DNA of 40,850 nucleotides from Flavobacteriales bacterium UBA1993 (GCA_002336485.1 DDCZ01000033.1:1-40850), one strand, 5' to 3'; shown: positions 8,832-17,996, numbered from the stretch's first letter. Program-made: numbers and translations. Notes: generated from the letters alone by a model not told the origin.

Positions 8832-8832
8832 T

Positions 8833-9177
8833 ATGAATGCATTAAGAAACAGAGTACAACTCATCGGACACCTAGGAATGGACCCAGAAGTAAAATCATT
8901 TGACAACGATCGTAAGCTCGCTAAATTCAGTGTAGCAACCAACGAAGTGTATTACACTGCCAAGGGCGATAAGAAAGAAGAAACGCAGTGGCACAACATT
9001 GTCATGTGGGGTAAGACGGCTGAAATAGCTGAGAAATACCTCAAGAAAGGTCAAGAGGTTTGTGTTGAGGGCAAGCTTGTAAACCGGATCTGGGAAACCA
9101 AAGAAGGTGAAAAGCGATACATCACTGAAGTTGTTGTAAACGAGCTCGTCATGTTAGGAAAGAAGGACGCGGCATAG
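8833..9177 (+). CDS. ssb: Single-stranded DNA-binding protein, short form
   Basis: The 114-residue product is an OB-fold SSB. It begins MNALRNRVQLIGHLGMDPEV and keeps LAKFSVATNE, TQWHNIVMWGKTAE with the stacking Trp residues, AEKYLKKGQEVCVEGKL and the final strand ITEVVVNELVMLG. It binds single-stranded DNA in replication and repair. The usual disordered tail with the acidic tip that recruits partner proteins is absent: the protein stops at KKDAA straight after the OB fold. Short SSB copies like this are common in Bacteroidota next to a longer paralogue elsewhere. It stands alone, followed by a strong intrinsic terminator. Confidence 0.95.
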   Translation: MNALRNRVQLIGHLGMDPEVKSFDNDRKLAKFSVATNEVYYTAKGDKKEETQWHNIVMWGKTAEIAEKYLKKGQEVCVEGKLVNRIWETKEGEKRYITEVVVNELVMLGKKDAA

Positions 9178-9199
9178 TTTGCCTCCATTCTACTCAAAG

Positions 9200-9235
9200 A
9201 GCCTCTCTCGCTATTGCGATTGGGGCTTTTTTTTT
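9200..9235 (+). terminator. Intrinsic terminator of ssb
   Basis: An arm at 9200-9211 pairs with 9216-9227 (10 of 12 positions, including one G-T pair) around a TATT loop, and eight T follow at 9228-9235. It begins 23 bases after the ssb stop codon and is oriented for the plus strand. Confidence 0.85.
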
Positions 9236-9253
9236 GCTGAAAATAATGCTCAA

Positions 9254-10132
9254 TCAACTCAAAATCAGAAACCGATCCTTAGCTCCCATATCTTGACGCA
9301 CCTGAATATTTCCATTCCAAATTTTCGCCAACTGCGAAACCAGATCACCCATATCCGTGGCATGTGTCTCAAAATATACCCGCTTCACTCCTGCCCTCAC
9401 CGCCACTTCCGTGATGTGTCTAAAAAAATAGATTGGATCGTTCTTAGGACTGAATAGAGCTATATGCGGTTCATGCTCTAAGACATTTTTGTCAAGAGTG
9501 TCGCTCAACTCTTCAGGAATGTACGGTGGATTGCTCACGATTATGTCGATGCCTTCATACGGCCAATCCTGTGTGACATCAACCTGGTTAAACTCGACAT
9601 TCAACGCAAGTGTCAACGCATTCTTTTCGGCTACCGAAAGTGCATCCACGCTTATATCGCACCCCATCACCATCCACTTGTTCCGTGCAGATTTCAATGC
9701 GAGAGGGATACATCCTGAACCCGTTCCGATATCAACAACCGATAGTTCCTTCTCCTTTTCAAGCTCCAATACCATGGTTACCAACTCCTCCGTTTCGGGC
9801 CGCGGAATGAGCACCGAACTATCAACCTCGAGTTCCAATCCCATAAAGCTGGCCTTGCCAAAGATGTACTGAATTGGCTCAGAAGTGTGCAATCGGTCCA
9901 CGACCTCGCTCCATTGCTTTTCATCCTTAACCTGGGTTTCATGCTGCAAATACAACTGAGCTCTCGACCAACCTTCAATCTCTTCTGCGCACCAGTGATA
10001 CATAGACTCCAACTCTCCCTGATCATACTTTTCGGTGAGTTGGGCATAAAACCATTGTCGAAGTTGGGCATGTGTCACTCGGCAAAGATGAGCGGATTTC
10101 GAGAACCCTGCTCGAATATTTCCTGAGCGCAT
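9254..10132 (-). CDS. prmC: Release factor glutamine methyltransferase PrmC (HemK)
   Basis: This SAM-dependent enzyme methylates the Gln of the GGQ motif in release factors RF1 and RF2. The N-terminal helical domain covers about residues 20-100. P-R-P-E-T-E is at 110-115, the SAM-binding D-I-G-T-G-S-G at 134-140, and the catalytic N-P-P-Y at 201-204. The frame opens at 10132 (292 residues), but the first 18 residues look unlike the family. A GTG at 10078 would give a 274-residue protein beginning VTHAQLRQWFYAQL, which fits PrmC better and leaves 90 bases for divergent promoters with ribD. The function call is secure; the start is not. Confidence 0.94.
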   Translation of the reverse strand: MRSGNIRAGFSKSAHLCRVTHAQLRQWFYAQLTEKYDQGELESMYHWCAEEIEGWSRAQLYLQHETQVKDEKQWSEVVDRLHTSEPIQYIFGKASFMGLELEVDSSVLIPRPETEELVTMVLELEKEKELSVVDIGTGSGCIPLALKSARNKWMVMGCDISVDALSVAEKNALTLALNVEFNQVDVTQDWPYEGIDIIVSNPPYIPEELSDTLDKNVLEHEPHIALFSPKNDPIYFFRHITEVAVRAGVKRVYFETHATDMGDLVSQLAKIWNGNIQVRQDMGAKDRFLILS

Positions 10133-10168
10133 TTCATCAACGAGACTGAATTACATTTACAGTCGATT

Positions 10169-11209
10169 GTGAATCACAAAGAATACATGAATCGCTGCCT
10201 TGACTTGGCGGCTCTTGGAACAGGCACCGTGGCTCCAAATCCACTAGTTGGGTGTGTGATCGTTCATGACAATAAAATCATCGGAGAAGGCTACCATCAG
10301 GCGTTTGGAGGCAATCACGCCGAAGTGAATGCCATTGAAAGTGTAACCGATAAAACGCTTCTTCCAAAGAGTACGGTCTATGTGAACCTAGAGCCATGCG
10401 CACACCACGGAAAAACCCCGCCCTGTGCCGATCTTTTGGTGAAGCACAAGGTGAAGGAAGTTGTAATCGCTAATGTGGATCCATTCAAAGAAGTTTCTGG
10501 AAAAGGAATTCAACGCCTGAAAGATGCAGGCATTATCGTGACCGAGGGCATACTCTCCGAGGAAGGAAAATGGCTCAATCGGCGGTTTTTCGGATTTCAT
10601 GAGAAAAAGCGCCCATACATTATTTTAAAATGGGCACAAACAATCGATGGATTCATTGATATCGATCGATCGCCTGAGGACGGTAAACCGGCGTTAAAAA
10701 TCACCGGACATAAGGCCAACAAAATGGTGCATCGGTGGCGAACCGAAGAGGCAAGTATCCTCGTTGGTCGGCAAACCGTGGCCAAAGACAATCCCAAGTT
10801 AACTGCGAGACATTGGCCTGGGGCGTCACCTCTGCGGTTGGTCATTGATCCACAATTGCAACTCGACTCCAACCTCCACGTTCTAAGTGATGGCATACCC
10901 ACGTGGATATACAATGCAAAAAAGACAGGCACCGAAAATGCACTTGAATATCATCAAATCAGCGACCCCAGCTCTTTTCAAAATGAAATTGCCACCCACC
11001 TCTACGAAAAAGGTATACAGAGCGTGATTATTGAAGGAGGGCGCGAAACGATCAAACGATTCTATGAAAGCGGATTGTGGGATGAGGCGCGCATTTTCAC
11101 AAATTCGATGCGGATAGGTAGCGGTCTCGCGGCACCTAAGTTTATCGGGAAGGAAATCTCCAAATCACACGTGGACGGCGACATGCTTCAAGTTTACATC
11201 CCAGCATGA
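10169..11209 (+). CDS. ribD: Bifunctional riboflavin biosynthesis deaminase/reductase RibD
   Basis: This 346-residue enzyme catalyses two consecutive steps of riboflavin synthesis: deamination of the diaminopyrimidine intermediate, then NADPH reduction of the ribosyl chain. The N-terminal zinc deaminase domain has H-A-E at 50-52 and P-C-A-H-H-G-K-T-P-P-C with zinc cysteines 77 and 86. The reductase domain from about residue 146 has RPYIILKWAQTIDGFI, SILVGRQTV and the late VIIEGGRETI. The start used is GTG at 10169; the next Met is six residues in. The stop codon overlaps the following transporter start as ATGA, so the two are translationally coupled. Confidence 0.96.
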   Translation: MNHKEYMNRCLDLAALGTGTVAPNPLVGCVIVHDNKIIGEGYHQAFGGNHAEVNAIESVTDKTLLPKSTVYVNLEPCAHHGKTPPCADLLVKHKVKEVVIANVDPFKEVSGKGIQRLKDAGIIVTEGILSEEGKWLNRRFFGFHEKKRPYIILKWAQTIDGFIDIDRSPEDGKPALKITGHKANKMVHRWRTEEASILVGRQTVAKDNPKLTARHWPGASPLRLVIDPQLQLDSNLHVLSDGIPTWIYNAKKTGTENALEYHQISDPSSFQNEIATHLYEKGIQSVIIEGGRETIKRFYESGLWDEARIFTNSMRIGSGLAAPKFIGKEISKSHVDGDMLQVYIPA

Positions 11210-12039
11210 TTTACCTCGGGTTAAGCATTGTCGCTTCTACGATCATCCTGTTGCTCTTTAGATGGATGCGTGGAGCTGGGGTGAATTCGCGTATTGCGAT
11301 TGCAATCAACTACTTTTTTGCCTCAGCAACGGGATTTATACTGTTCGACCACGCCCCTGAGCTTTGGAATGAACCCTGGTTTTGGCCAGCGGCAGCGGAA
11401 GGCATCTTCTTCTATGCCGTATTTAGGCTGATCGCAAAAACCACTCAAACGAGCGGTGTTGCCGCGGCCAGCATCGCTACCAAGATGAGTGTGGTAATCC
11501 CAATCGTCATCGGACTATTTTTTCTAGACGAATCATTTACCACACTCAAGCTATCGGGCATCGCACTCGGACTGGTGGCGGTCATTCTCAGCAGTTTTAC
11601 CGAGGGCGTAAAAAATTGGAAATGGCCCCTTTTAGCATTTGTTTGCACCGGAATCATTGACTCAAGTCTCAAGCTATTTCAGGTTTGGACAGTTTCCGAA
11701 CCAGAGTTTCCATCTCTAATCACGGTCATCTTCAGCTTTGCATTCCTGACAGGGATAGTACATCATTTCACCTTTACGGATAGAGCCATTAGCACAAAAA
11801 ACTTTCTAAGTGGAATGGCATTGGGACTGGTGAACTTTGGATCACTCTTGTTTCTTCTTTGGGCATTAGATGAGCCAAATTGGGAAAGTTCAACGGTCTT
11901 CCCGATTAACAACGTAGGGGTGGTAACAATGAGCAGCATTCTAGCCATTGTACTATTCAAAGAGAAACCTCAATTAAGAACCGTTGCGGGTATTTTTTTA
12001 GCGATCGTGGCTATCCTTTTACTTTTTCTTTCGTCCTAG
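11206..12039 (+). CDS. EamA/DMT-superfamily inner-membrane transporter
   Basis: The protein has 277 residues and about ten hydrophobic helices, beginning with LGLSIVASTIILLLF and ending VAGIFLAIVAILLLFLSS. The two halves show the inverted-repeat pattern of drug/metabolite transporters, with repeat-end helices VVIPIVIGLFFLDESFTTLKLSGIALGLVAVI and the matching NVGVVTMSSILAIVLFKEKPQLRTVAGIF (positions about 100-130 and 235-265). The position straight after ribD, with an ATGA overlap, makes a role in flavin or precursor export conceivable, but that is inference from context; DMT substrates cannot be read from sequence. Confidence 0.88.
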   Translation: MIYLGLSIVASTIILLLFRWMRGAGVNSRIAIAINYFFASATGFILFDHAPELWNEPWFWPAAAEGIFFYAVFRLIAKTTQTSGVAAASIATKMSVVIPIVIGLFFLDESFTTLKLSGIALGLVAVILSSFTEGVKNWKWPLLAFVCTGIIDSSLKLFQVWTVSEPEFPSLITVIFSFAFLTGIVHHFTFTDRAISTKNFLSGMALGLVNFGSLLFLLWALDEPNWESSTVFPINNVGVVTMSSILAIVLFKEKPQLRTVAGIFLAIVAILLLFLSS

Positions 12040-12067
12040 ATTTAAAGCCATTTATCTAGGTTATTAA

Positions 12068-13018
12068 TTGACTCATCGAAGAAATAGCGTCCTTCATTTC
12101 TTAAAATCATTTCAGGTTACCTCGTGTGTAATTCTAGGTCTGGCATTACAATCTTCTGCCCAGGTCTATAATTACAACCATTTAGGGTATACCAATCCAG
12201 AGGTATTCGCAGCAAGCCTCTCCAACACGGAATTGAGCAATTTCATTCGAGTTACACACCTTAACAATTTTCCAATTTCTAATTCAATGAGTGATGCGGA
12301 TATAAGCATTGGCAAGTCTTTGGGAAGCGGTCTCTATGGGATTGGGGTTGGTTATCGACGTGTATCCTTCGGCAGTGATGACAAATACCAAAGCATTTCA
12401 CTAAGCGGAGCTTATCGAACAGCCATTCTTGCAAAAATTATTGTTCGAATGGGCGCTTCATACAAACTAAACCGCGATCGATCAAAAAGCTCCAGGTTCG
12501 GGTACTACACTTCTACTGCCATGGGCACAGAAATATTAGCCAGAACATCGAACAATGCCAATCTCAATGTGAGCTTTTCGGACAGAGGACATAAGTACAT
12601 CATCGCTGGTGGCATTATGAATTTGGCCTTGCCGACGTTTTCCAGTCCAGCAGACAGCATATTTCCCACGTACTCGTTTGCCCAAATCGGAAAGGGAGTT
12701 CGGAGAATGGGAGGCCGCGACGAATTGACGCTTACCTATCAACAAGAAAAGAGCGGAACCAACACAAAACCCTACCATAGCCTATACATCAACTATGATT
12801 GGGCAGGAAAACCCATCGATCGAAATCTCACCGTCAAAGTTGCCATTCGTGCCGGATATCTGATTAATCGTTGGGTACAGATTAGTCCACGATTAGCGTT
12901 GGTCGGACAGAAATACGCGATCTGGCTTAGCTCCGATCATGCCCTTCGTTCAAAATCAGATCCAAGACCATACAAAACCTCTATCACCATCGGCCTTCAC
13001 TTTAAACTTCCAAAATGA
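12068..13018 (+). CDS. Divergent PorP/SprF-like outer-membrane protein
   Basis: This 316-residue protein has a signal peptide of about 31 residues ending Q-S-S-A-Q. The start is TTG at 12068, immediately after an in-frame stop; no ATG or GTG lies before the signal peptide. The mature N-terminus Y-N-Y-N-H-L-G-Y-T-N-P-E-V-F-A-A-S resembles the NPA(Y)AGS motif of the PorP/SprF family, which works with T9SS and gliding machinery. The rest alternates Gly/Tyr-rich strands (GLYGIGVGYRR, SLSGAYRTAIL, KTSITIGLHFKL), as in a beta barrel. The family call is moderate. Its stop overlaps the start of the DUF4139 gene (ATGA), so both are probably made together. Confidence 0.6.
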   Translation: MTHRRNSVLHFLKSFQVTSCVILGLALQSSAQVYNYNHLGYTNPEVFAASLSNTELSNFIRVTHLNNFPISNSMSDADISIGKSLGSGLYGIGVGYRRVSFGSDDKYQSISLSGAYRTAILAKIIVRMGASYKLNRDRSKSSRFGYYTSTAMGTEILARTSNNANLNVSFSDRGHKYIIAGGIMNLALPTFSSPADSIFPTYSFAQIGKGVRRMGGRDELTLTYQQEKSGTNTKPYHSLYINYDWAGKPIDRNLTVKVAIRAGYLINRWVQISPRLALVGQKYAIWLSSDHALRSKSDPRPYKTSITIGLHFKLPK

Positions 13019-14586
13019 AACGCACTCTTACCTATCTCCTACCTCCAATGATATTGCTCATCCCTTCATTGGCCATCGCCAACTCCAATCACACGGTCGA
13101 CGTGCCCGTAAAAAGTGTGCTGGTATATCCTTCTGCCGCTCAACTCAACTATGAAGCAGAAGTCGATATAGAGGCTGGCGAAAGCGTAGTTGTTTTCACC
13201 AATCTCAGCCCGTTTATTATTGAAAACACGATAAACGTGAGCACGTCTGGCGCTGGCGTAGAAATTATCAGCGTATCAGAGCGCATAAATTTCCTCGATT
13301 CAGGACCAAGAAACAAAAATGGAATGCAGTCGCTCAGAGACAGCATTGGTGCAGTTGAAAATCGATTTGAGCGCATCTCGATCCGAATCACATCCTATGA
13401 AGCCGAACGCGCCATTCTCTTCAAAGGTGAGTCCATTGGAGGAGTTGGCAATGGCGTTTCCGTGGACGAGATCAAGCGTGCATCTGACTTCTTCCAAGAA
13501 AGGCACTTTGAGTTGAGTCAAAAGATCTACAACTTGGAAAAAAAGCGAGAAAGGCTAGCTGGGCGTTCGCTTGACTACAAGCGCCAAATGACTCAAGTGA
13601 ACACAGTCAAAGGCAGAAAGACGTCGGAAGTGCGCATTACCGTTAAGTGCGACCGAAAGACCAGTTCACCGTTTGAATTGAGCTACCTAACCAATAAAGG
13701 AGGTTGGGCACCTATGTATGATTTGAAGTATAATGGTGTCGACGAGGACATGAATTTCATTTTCCGCGCCAACGTTTTCAACGCCACTGGATACGACTGG
13801 AATCAAGTTCGAATACAGCTTTCGACTGCCAACCCAACGATTGGATTTGGAATTCCAAGTTTCGATGGATCACAATCCCAAACAAGACCAAATCAGGATG
13901 GAGAAGTTGAATTTCAAACAGTGGAGGTTTTTAATGCCATCGTGGAATACAAAATCTCACATGTCTACAACATTGCCTCCAACTCAAAACCGCATTTGGT
14001 AGACGTGGAGCGCCACACCATGCCATCAAGCTTTCGTTATCTGGTTATTCCGAAGGTGGATCCTTTCGGCTTCCTCATGGCGAAAATTCCAAACTGGAAC
14101 GGGTACAACCTTATTCCTGGTACCACCAATGTGTATAACAATGGAACGTATATGGGCCGGACATTTTTGGATACGTATGCTGAAAACGACACGCTCGAAG
14201 TGTTTTTAGGGAAGGACAAAACGGTGCAGGCAGTGCGAAACGAGGAAAACAAAGTGAAGAAATCACCGCTTGTAGGAAACTATTATAGCGACGCTAGCCG
14301 CGTATCCATTCAAGTGAAAAACAATGGTAGCGCAGCATTTGACATTACAGTAATGGATCAAGTTCCTATCATGGATGACTTAGATAAGACCAAGTTTAAT
14401 TTGAATGGAATTTCTGATGCCCTCTACGACAAAGAGGAAGGACTATTGACATGGAACATCTCATTAGCTCCAGGTGCTCAATCAGATGTTGAATTCAAGT
14501 TTGACATTAAAGCCCCCATACATATGTATAACTCAGGAAGTCAATACAGACGTAAATTCAGAGTGATGCAGGCGCCGAAGTTTTAA
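13015..14586 (+). CDS. DUF4140/DUF4139 (mucoidy inhibitor MuiA-like) secreted protein
   Basis: The 523-residue protein has a signal peptide (MKRTLTYLLPPMILLIPSLAIA). Residues 28-125 fit the DUF4140 N-terminal domain, with VPVKSVLVYPSAAQLNYEAEV and FTNLSPFIIENTINVS. A charged helical, probably coiled-coil region follows at about 110-205. Residues 215-520 fit DUF4139, with K-G-G-W-A-P-M-Y-D-L-K-Y and GYDWNQVRIQLSTANP, and near the end the family's last strands in LTWNISLAPGAQSDVEFKFDI. The molecular function of the family is unknown. Co-translation with the PorP-like gene suggests a cell-envelope role. Confidence 0.9.
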   Translation: MKRTLTYLLPPMILLIPSLAIANSNHTVDVPVKSVLVYPSAAQLNYEAEVDIEAGESVVVFTNLSPFIIENTINVSTSGAGVEIISVSERINFLDSGPRNKNGMQSLRDSIGAVENRFERISIRITSYEAERAILFKGESIGGVGNGVSVDEIKRASDFFQERHFELSQKIYNLEKKRERLAGRSLDYKRQMTQVNTVKGRKTSEVRITVKCDRKTSSPFELSYLTNKGGWAPMYDLKYNGVDEDMNFIFRANVFNATGYDWNQVRIQLSTANPTIGFGIPSFDGSQSQTRPNQDGEVEFQTVEVFNAIVEYKISHVYNIASNSKPHLVDVERHTMPSSFRYLVIPKVDPFGFLMAKIPNWNGYNLIPGTTNVYNNGTYMGRTFLDTYAENDTLEVFLGKDKTVQAVRNEENKVKKSPLVGNYYSDASRVSIQVKNNGSAAFDITVMDQVPIMDDLDKTKFNLNGISDALYDKEEGLLTWNISLAPGAQSDVEFKFDIKAPIHMYNSGSQYRRKFRVMQAPKF

Positions 14587-14591
14587 CTTTG
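14584..14591 (+). promoter_or_regulatory. -7 promoter-like box four bases before the YigZ start
   Basis: TAACTTTG fits TAnnTTTG and overlaps the stop codon of the DUF4139 gene. The GTG start at 14596 begins four bases later, so a transcript from here would be leaderless. No TTG is seen at the -33 distance. Confidence 0.4.
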
Positions 14592-14595
14592 ATCG

Positions 14596-15204
14596 GTGCA
14601 AGAAACGGACAGCTACAAAACAATCAAAACGACTTCTGAAGGAGACTATCGCGAACGTGGTAGTAAGTTTCTCTCCGTTCTTTTTCCATGTACCGACGAC
14701 GAATCATACAAAGAGCAATTAAAACGCATTAAGAAGGCACACCCCAGCGCACGCCACTTTTGTTTCGCTTCGGTTATCGGAGTTAAGGAACAAGAGCATC
14801 GATCTAGCGACGATGGTGAGCCAAGCGGTACAGCGGGCCTACCGATTTTGAACCAAATATTAAGCGCGGGAATAACGAACGCTGCCATTGTGGTTGTTCG
14901 GTATTTCGGTGGAACTAAACTTGGCAAACCAGGGTTGATCCATGCCTATAAGGAAAGCGCACGCCTCGCCCTCGAGGAATCAAAAACTGTGATAATACCA
15001 ATAACAGCAAGATTGTCGGTGGAATTTGGATATGATGACACAGGAACCATAACACGTCTTGTTGAACAGTTTCCAGATTCTGAGATTATCGATCGCCTAT
15101 TCGAAGTGCGATGCACAATTGTATTCACTGTACCAAAGTCGCAAGTTGATAATGGGCTACATTTGTTTGACCATCTCCCGAATGTTGAAATCAAGGCCAT
15201 TTAA
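14596..15204 (+). CDS. YigZ/IMPACT-family protein
   Basis: The 202-residue product starts at GTG (VQETDSYKTIK). The N-terminal UPF0029/IMPACT domain has the conserved KIKKAHPSARHFCFA-type region, then RSSDDGEPSGTAGLPIL and VVVRYFGGTKLGKPGL, both hallmarks of the YigZ family. The C-terminal half is the ferredoxin-like DUF1949 domain, with YDDTGTITRLVEQF. Eukaryotic IMPACT regulates translation through GCN2; the bacterial role is not settled. The gene lies nine bases after the DUF4139 gene, and its end overlaps the signal peptide start of the next gene by 23 bases. Confidence 0.92.
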   Translation: MQETDSYKTIKTTSEGDYRERGSKFLSVLFPCTDDESYKEQLKRIKKAHPSARHFCFASVIGVKEQEHRSSDDGEPSGTAGLPILNQILSAGITNAAIVVVRYFGGTKLGKPGLIHAYKESARLALEESKTVIIPITARLSVEFGYDDTGTITRLVEQFPDSEIIDRLFEVRCTIVFTVPKSQVDNGLHLFDHLPNVEIKAI

Positions 15205-16975
15205 ATCACTTTTCGTACTAGTTAGTTGCCTCTTATATGGGCAGCAAATGATCGCACAATCTCCAATTTCTATGCGGTCAACTTATGTGAATGAACAGGA
15301 CTCTTCCTTGGAATCTCTTCGTCAATTTGTTGGCACATCGATGGGGCTATCCGTTGACCTAAAACGGAACCACAAAAAGCAAAGCCCAATAGGCATTCAT
15401 GAGCAATTTGAGATTACACACAATGGTCTTCCCATTTCTCAATTAATGGTGAAACGCAACCGATATGCGAACGGAAAAACGTATATCTCTTACCCAACAA
15501 TTCGCTTATCCACCGCGAATACATTGCCTTCAGGGACTAGAAATATATCGCCTGAAATAATTAACATTCATACTTTATTTGAAACGACATATATATCTGG
15601 TTATCAATATTATATTAATAACAATAAACTTGTTCATGCTTTCCGAATTTCGGGCCTGATCAGAGGCGAACACCTAATACAACATTATTCCTCATCCGGT
15701 GAATTACTAGAGTCCTATTCACCTCGCTTATTCAACAAACCAGATAGCCTCGTTTCCGTCTCCGTTTTCTCACCCGATCCACTTTCTATCTCGAACACAG
15801 AGTACGGAGAATTGGTTGAAGACATGGACGATTTGACCGGCGAAGCTTTAAACAATTTGATGCTAAATGATTCGATTCTTATACGCTGGGACAGCCTCAA
15901 GGAATACTGGATATTAGAGAGCGATTATGCGGCTGCCGCAGACCTGTATGATCCAGATGGTAATCCCCCAGTTTCTACAACGGGCAACTTTAACTTCACC
16001 CGAGACGAATGGGGCTTTGAATACGTCAACGCTTTCTACCATATCAATAGGCAGCACGATCGACTTCTGGAACTTGGATTTACTGATGTGGTGGACTACC
16101 CATTGGAGTTTGACGGACACGGCGACATAGACGATCAAAGCTTTTTCGATCCGATAACTCTAGAAGTGGGCCAACTAGGCTTTGGTGACGGAGGTGTAGA
16201 TGACGCCGAAGATGCGGACGTGATTGTGCATGAATATGGGCACGCAATCATTTACAGCATTGCCCCAGGAACAGTTGTTGGCGCAGAACGAAACGCAATT
16301 GAGGAAGGTACGTGCGACTTTTTCGCCCTCTCCTATTCACGGGCAATCACGCCAAATCAGAGCGATCGCATTTTTAATTGGGATGGGCACAATGAATTCT
16401 GGACAGGAAGAGAACTTACCTATTCACGAACTTATCCGTCAGACCTTGAGGATGACCTCTACCTCGACGCTCCAATTTGGACCTCGGCCCTCGCTGACAT
16501 ACATGACTATTACGGACAGGACGTGAGCGAATCGCTTGTGCTTACAGCTATCTATAGCTTTTTCCCAAATATGAATATGGTTGATGCTAGTGTTTTTTTG
16601 CTTCAGGCCGACTCTCTTTTGTACAATGGCGAACACAGCGAAATAATTTCGATCATTCTCTGTAAACGTGGGTTGCTCGCCAATTGCGCTGATACGGATC
16701 TCGTGGATACGCCACTTAAAGACCCCTTCGTAGGTGGCCATGCAAACTTCGCCACTTCAGACAGCCCCTTGTATCTATACCCAAATGACCGCACCATACT
16801 TGAATACACCCTATACGACCTAAGTGGCAAACTACTTAGACATGTCTCCCTTTCAGATGAGACACGGCTGTTTCACGAATTAGACTTCCACGGTTTAAGC
16901 ACCGGCTTCTATATTCTCAGCGTCCACACCACCGAGGGCGACTTCAGCTTTAAATTGTTGAAACAAATCAACTAA
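15182..16975 (+). CDS. Secreted M36/thermolysin-like zinc metallopeptidase with C-terminal T9SS sorting domain
   Basis: I place the start at the ATG at 15182, giving 597 residues with a signal peptide ending Y-G-Q-Q-M-I-A-Q; the longer frame from 15059 lies inside the YigZ gene. Residues 30-240 are a propeptide-like region related to FTP/PepSY segments (EQFEITHNGLPISQLMVK). The catalytic region has H-E-Y-G-H at 350-354 and the glutamate ligand in E-E-G-T-C-D, Glu375, which fits a gluzincin related to fungalysin (M36). The last 75 residues (L-Y-L-Y-P-N-D...YTLYDLSGKLL...FYILSVHTTEGDFSFKLLK) form a type A T9SS sorting domain. The enzyme is therefore probably exported by T9SS and anchored or released outside the cell, where it digests proteins. 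Confidence 0.85.
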   Translation: MLKSRPFKSLFVLVSCLLYGQQMIAQSPISMRSTYVNEQDSSLESLRQFVGTSMGLSVDLKRNHKKQSPIGIHEQFEITHNGLPISQLMVKRNRYANGKTYISYPTIRLSTANTLPSGTRNISPEIINIHTLFETTYISGYQYYINNNKLVHAFRISGLIRGEHLIQHYSSSGELLESYSPRLFNKPDSLVSVSVFSPDPLSISNTEYGELVEDMDDLTGEALNNLMLNDSILIRWDSLKEYWILESDYAAAADLYDPDGNPPVSTTGNFNFTRDEWGFEYVNAFYHINRQHDRLLELGFTDVVDYPLEFDGHGDIDDQSFFDPITLEVGQLGFGDGGVDDAEDADVIVHEYGHAIIYSIAPGTVVGAERNAIEEGTCDFFALSYSRAITPNQSDRIFNWDGHNEFWTGRELTYSRTYPSDLEDDLYLDAPIWTSALADIHDYYGQDVSESLVLTAIYSFFPNMNMVDASVFLLQADSLLYNGEHSEIISIILCKRGLLANCADTDLVDTPLKDPFVGGHANFATSDSPLYLYPNDRTILEYTLYDLSGKLLRHVSLSDETRLFHELDFHGLSTGFYILSVHTTEGDFSFKLLKQIN

Positions 16976-17023
16976 GCCTTCCGTTTAGATATTACAGGTC
17001 TTTACTTTCGGATATTACATTCC

Positions 17024-17938
17024 ATGACGCGAATAATCGGCATCCTATTTTTACTCCTAATCGGTGCTGCGCCTGCTTTGTCTCAACGCGGTCGTTTGGC
17101 TTCGTTTGATTATGCCAAGGCAGACAGCACAGCGATAAATCATCCGAAGGGACGATATGACGATGCCGCTGGACTAGCGCGCACGCTTTGCACCGACCTT
17201 CATTCCGAACACGAAAAATTTCGTGTCATTTTCAGGTGGATTAGCCACAACATTGAGTACCGATATGGACGTTCTGGAACCGATGCCAATGAAATTCTCA
17301 AAAAGAAAAAAGCAGTTTGTGAAGGATATTCAAGCCTGTTAGAAGCCATGTGCAGCGGGGTTGATATTCGTTGCGAGACAGTTATTGGATATGCCAAATC
17401 CAACCCGTTAGTTGACATTCCGCAACGCATGAAGGTCACAAATCACAGTTGGAACGCCGTTTTCTTGGCCGGGGAATGGCACCTCGTTGATGCCACCTGG
17501 GCCGCAGGGTCTGTAGACCCAAAACGTAGGAAGTTCACACGTGAATTCAAGGAACATTGGTTCATTTCCGATCCCGATTTTTTTGTGCATACGCACTATC
17601 CCGAAGATGAGCGCTGGTTGTTGAATTCTAAAACAATGAAGAAAAAGGAGTTCAAAAAGGCGGGCATCTTACGAATCGATGGATATACTTTGGGTTTAAC
17701 GCCAACGAGTAAACCAAAAGGTAGATACGGGAATAAATTCAAAATGTCTTTTACCACAGATACCGATATTGAATGGGCAATGATTCAGTTCCTAAATGAA
17801 AAAGAACCACAAGGTGTTTTGCTAATCCGAAAAGGAGCTGAATACCAACTGAGACAAGAGTTTGAGAAAAACTTGAAAGGGGCTTTTTACCTTTATTTGG
17901 ACGGCAAACCTGTCATGAGTTTTGTGAAAAAGGACTAA
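17024..17938 (+). CDS. Secreted transglutaminase-like cysteine protease-fold protein
   Basis: This 304-residue protein has a signal peptide (residues 1-20, ending P-A-L-S). The transglutaminase core has its catalytic triad intact: Cys99 in A-V-C-E-G-Y, His141 in T-N-H-S-W-N and Asp156 in L-V-D-A-T-W. W-I-S-H-N-I-E-Y-R-Y just before the core is typical of the bacterial transglutaminase-like family, often a peptidase or amidase rather than a cross-linker. About 90 C-terminal residues form a beta-rich extension (YTLGLTPTSKPKGRYGNK onward). It stands alone on the plus strand; a TACTTTCG box at 17003-17010 may be its -7 element. The substrate is unknown. Confidence 0.9.
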   Translation: MTRIIGILFLLLIGAAPALSQRGRLASFDYAKADSTAINHPKGRYDDAAGLARTLCTDLHSEHEKFRVIFRWISHNIEYRYGRSGTDANEILKKKKAVCEGYSSLLEAMCSGVDIRCETVIGYAKSNPLVDIPQRMKVTNHSWNAVFLAGEWHLVDATWAAGSVDPKRRKFTREFKEHWFISDPDFFVHTHYPEDERWLLNSKTMKKKEFKKAGILRIDGYTLGLTPTSKPKGRYGNKFKMSFTTDTDIEWAMIQFLNEKEPQGVLLIRKGAEYQLRQEFEKNLKGAFYLYLDGKPVMSFVKKD

Positions 17939-17996
17939 CGCATGCATCATTCAATTGAACCATATCGTTGTTCACCTTAAGCATCCTTGATTGTTT

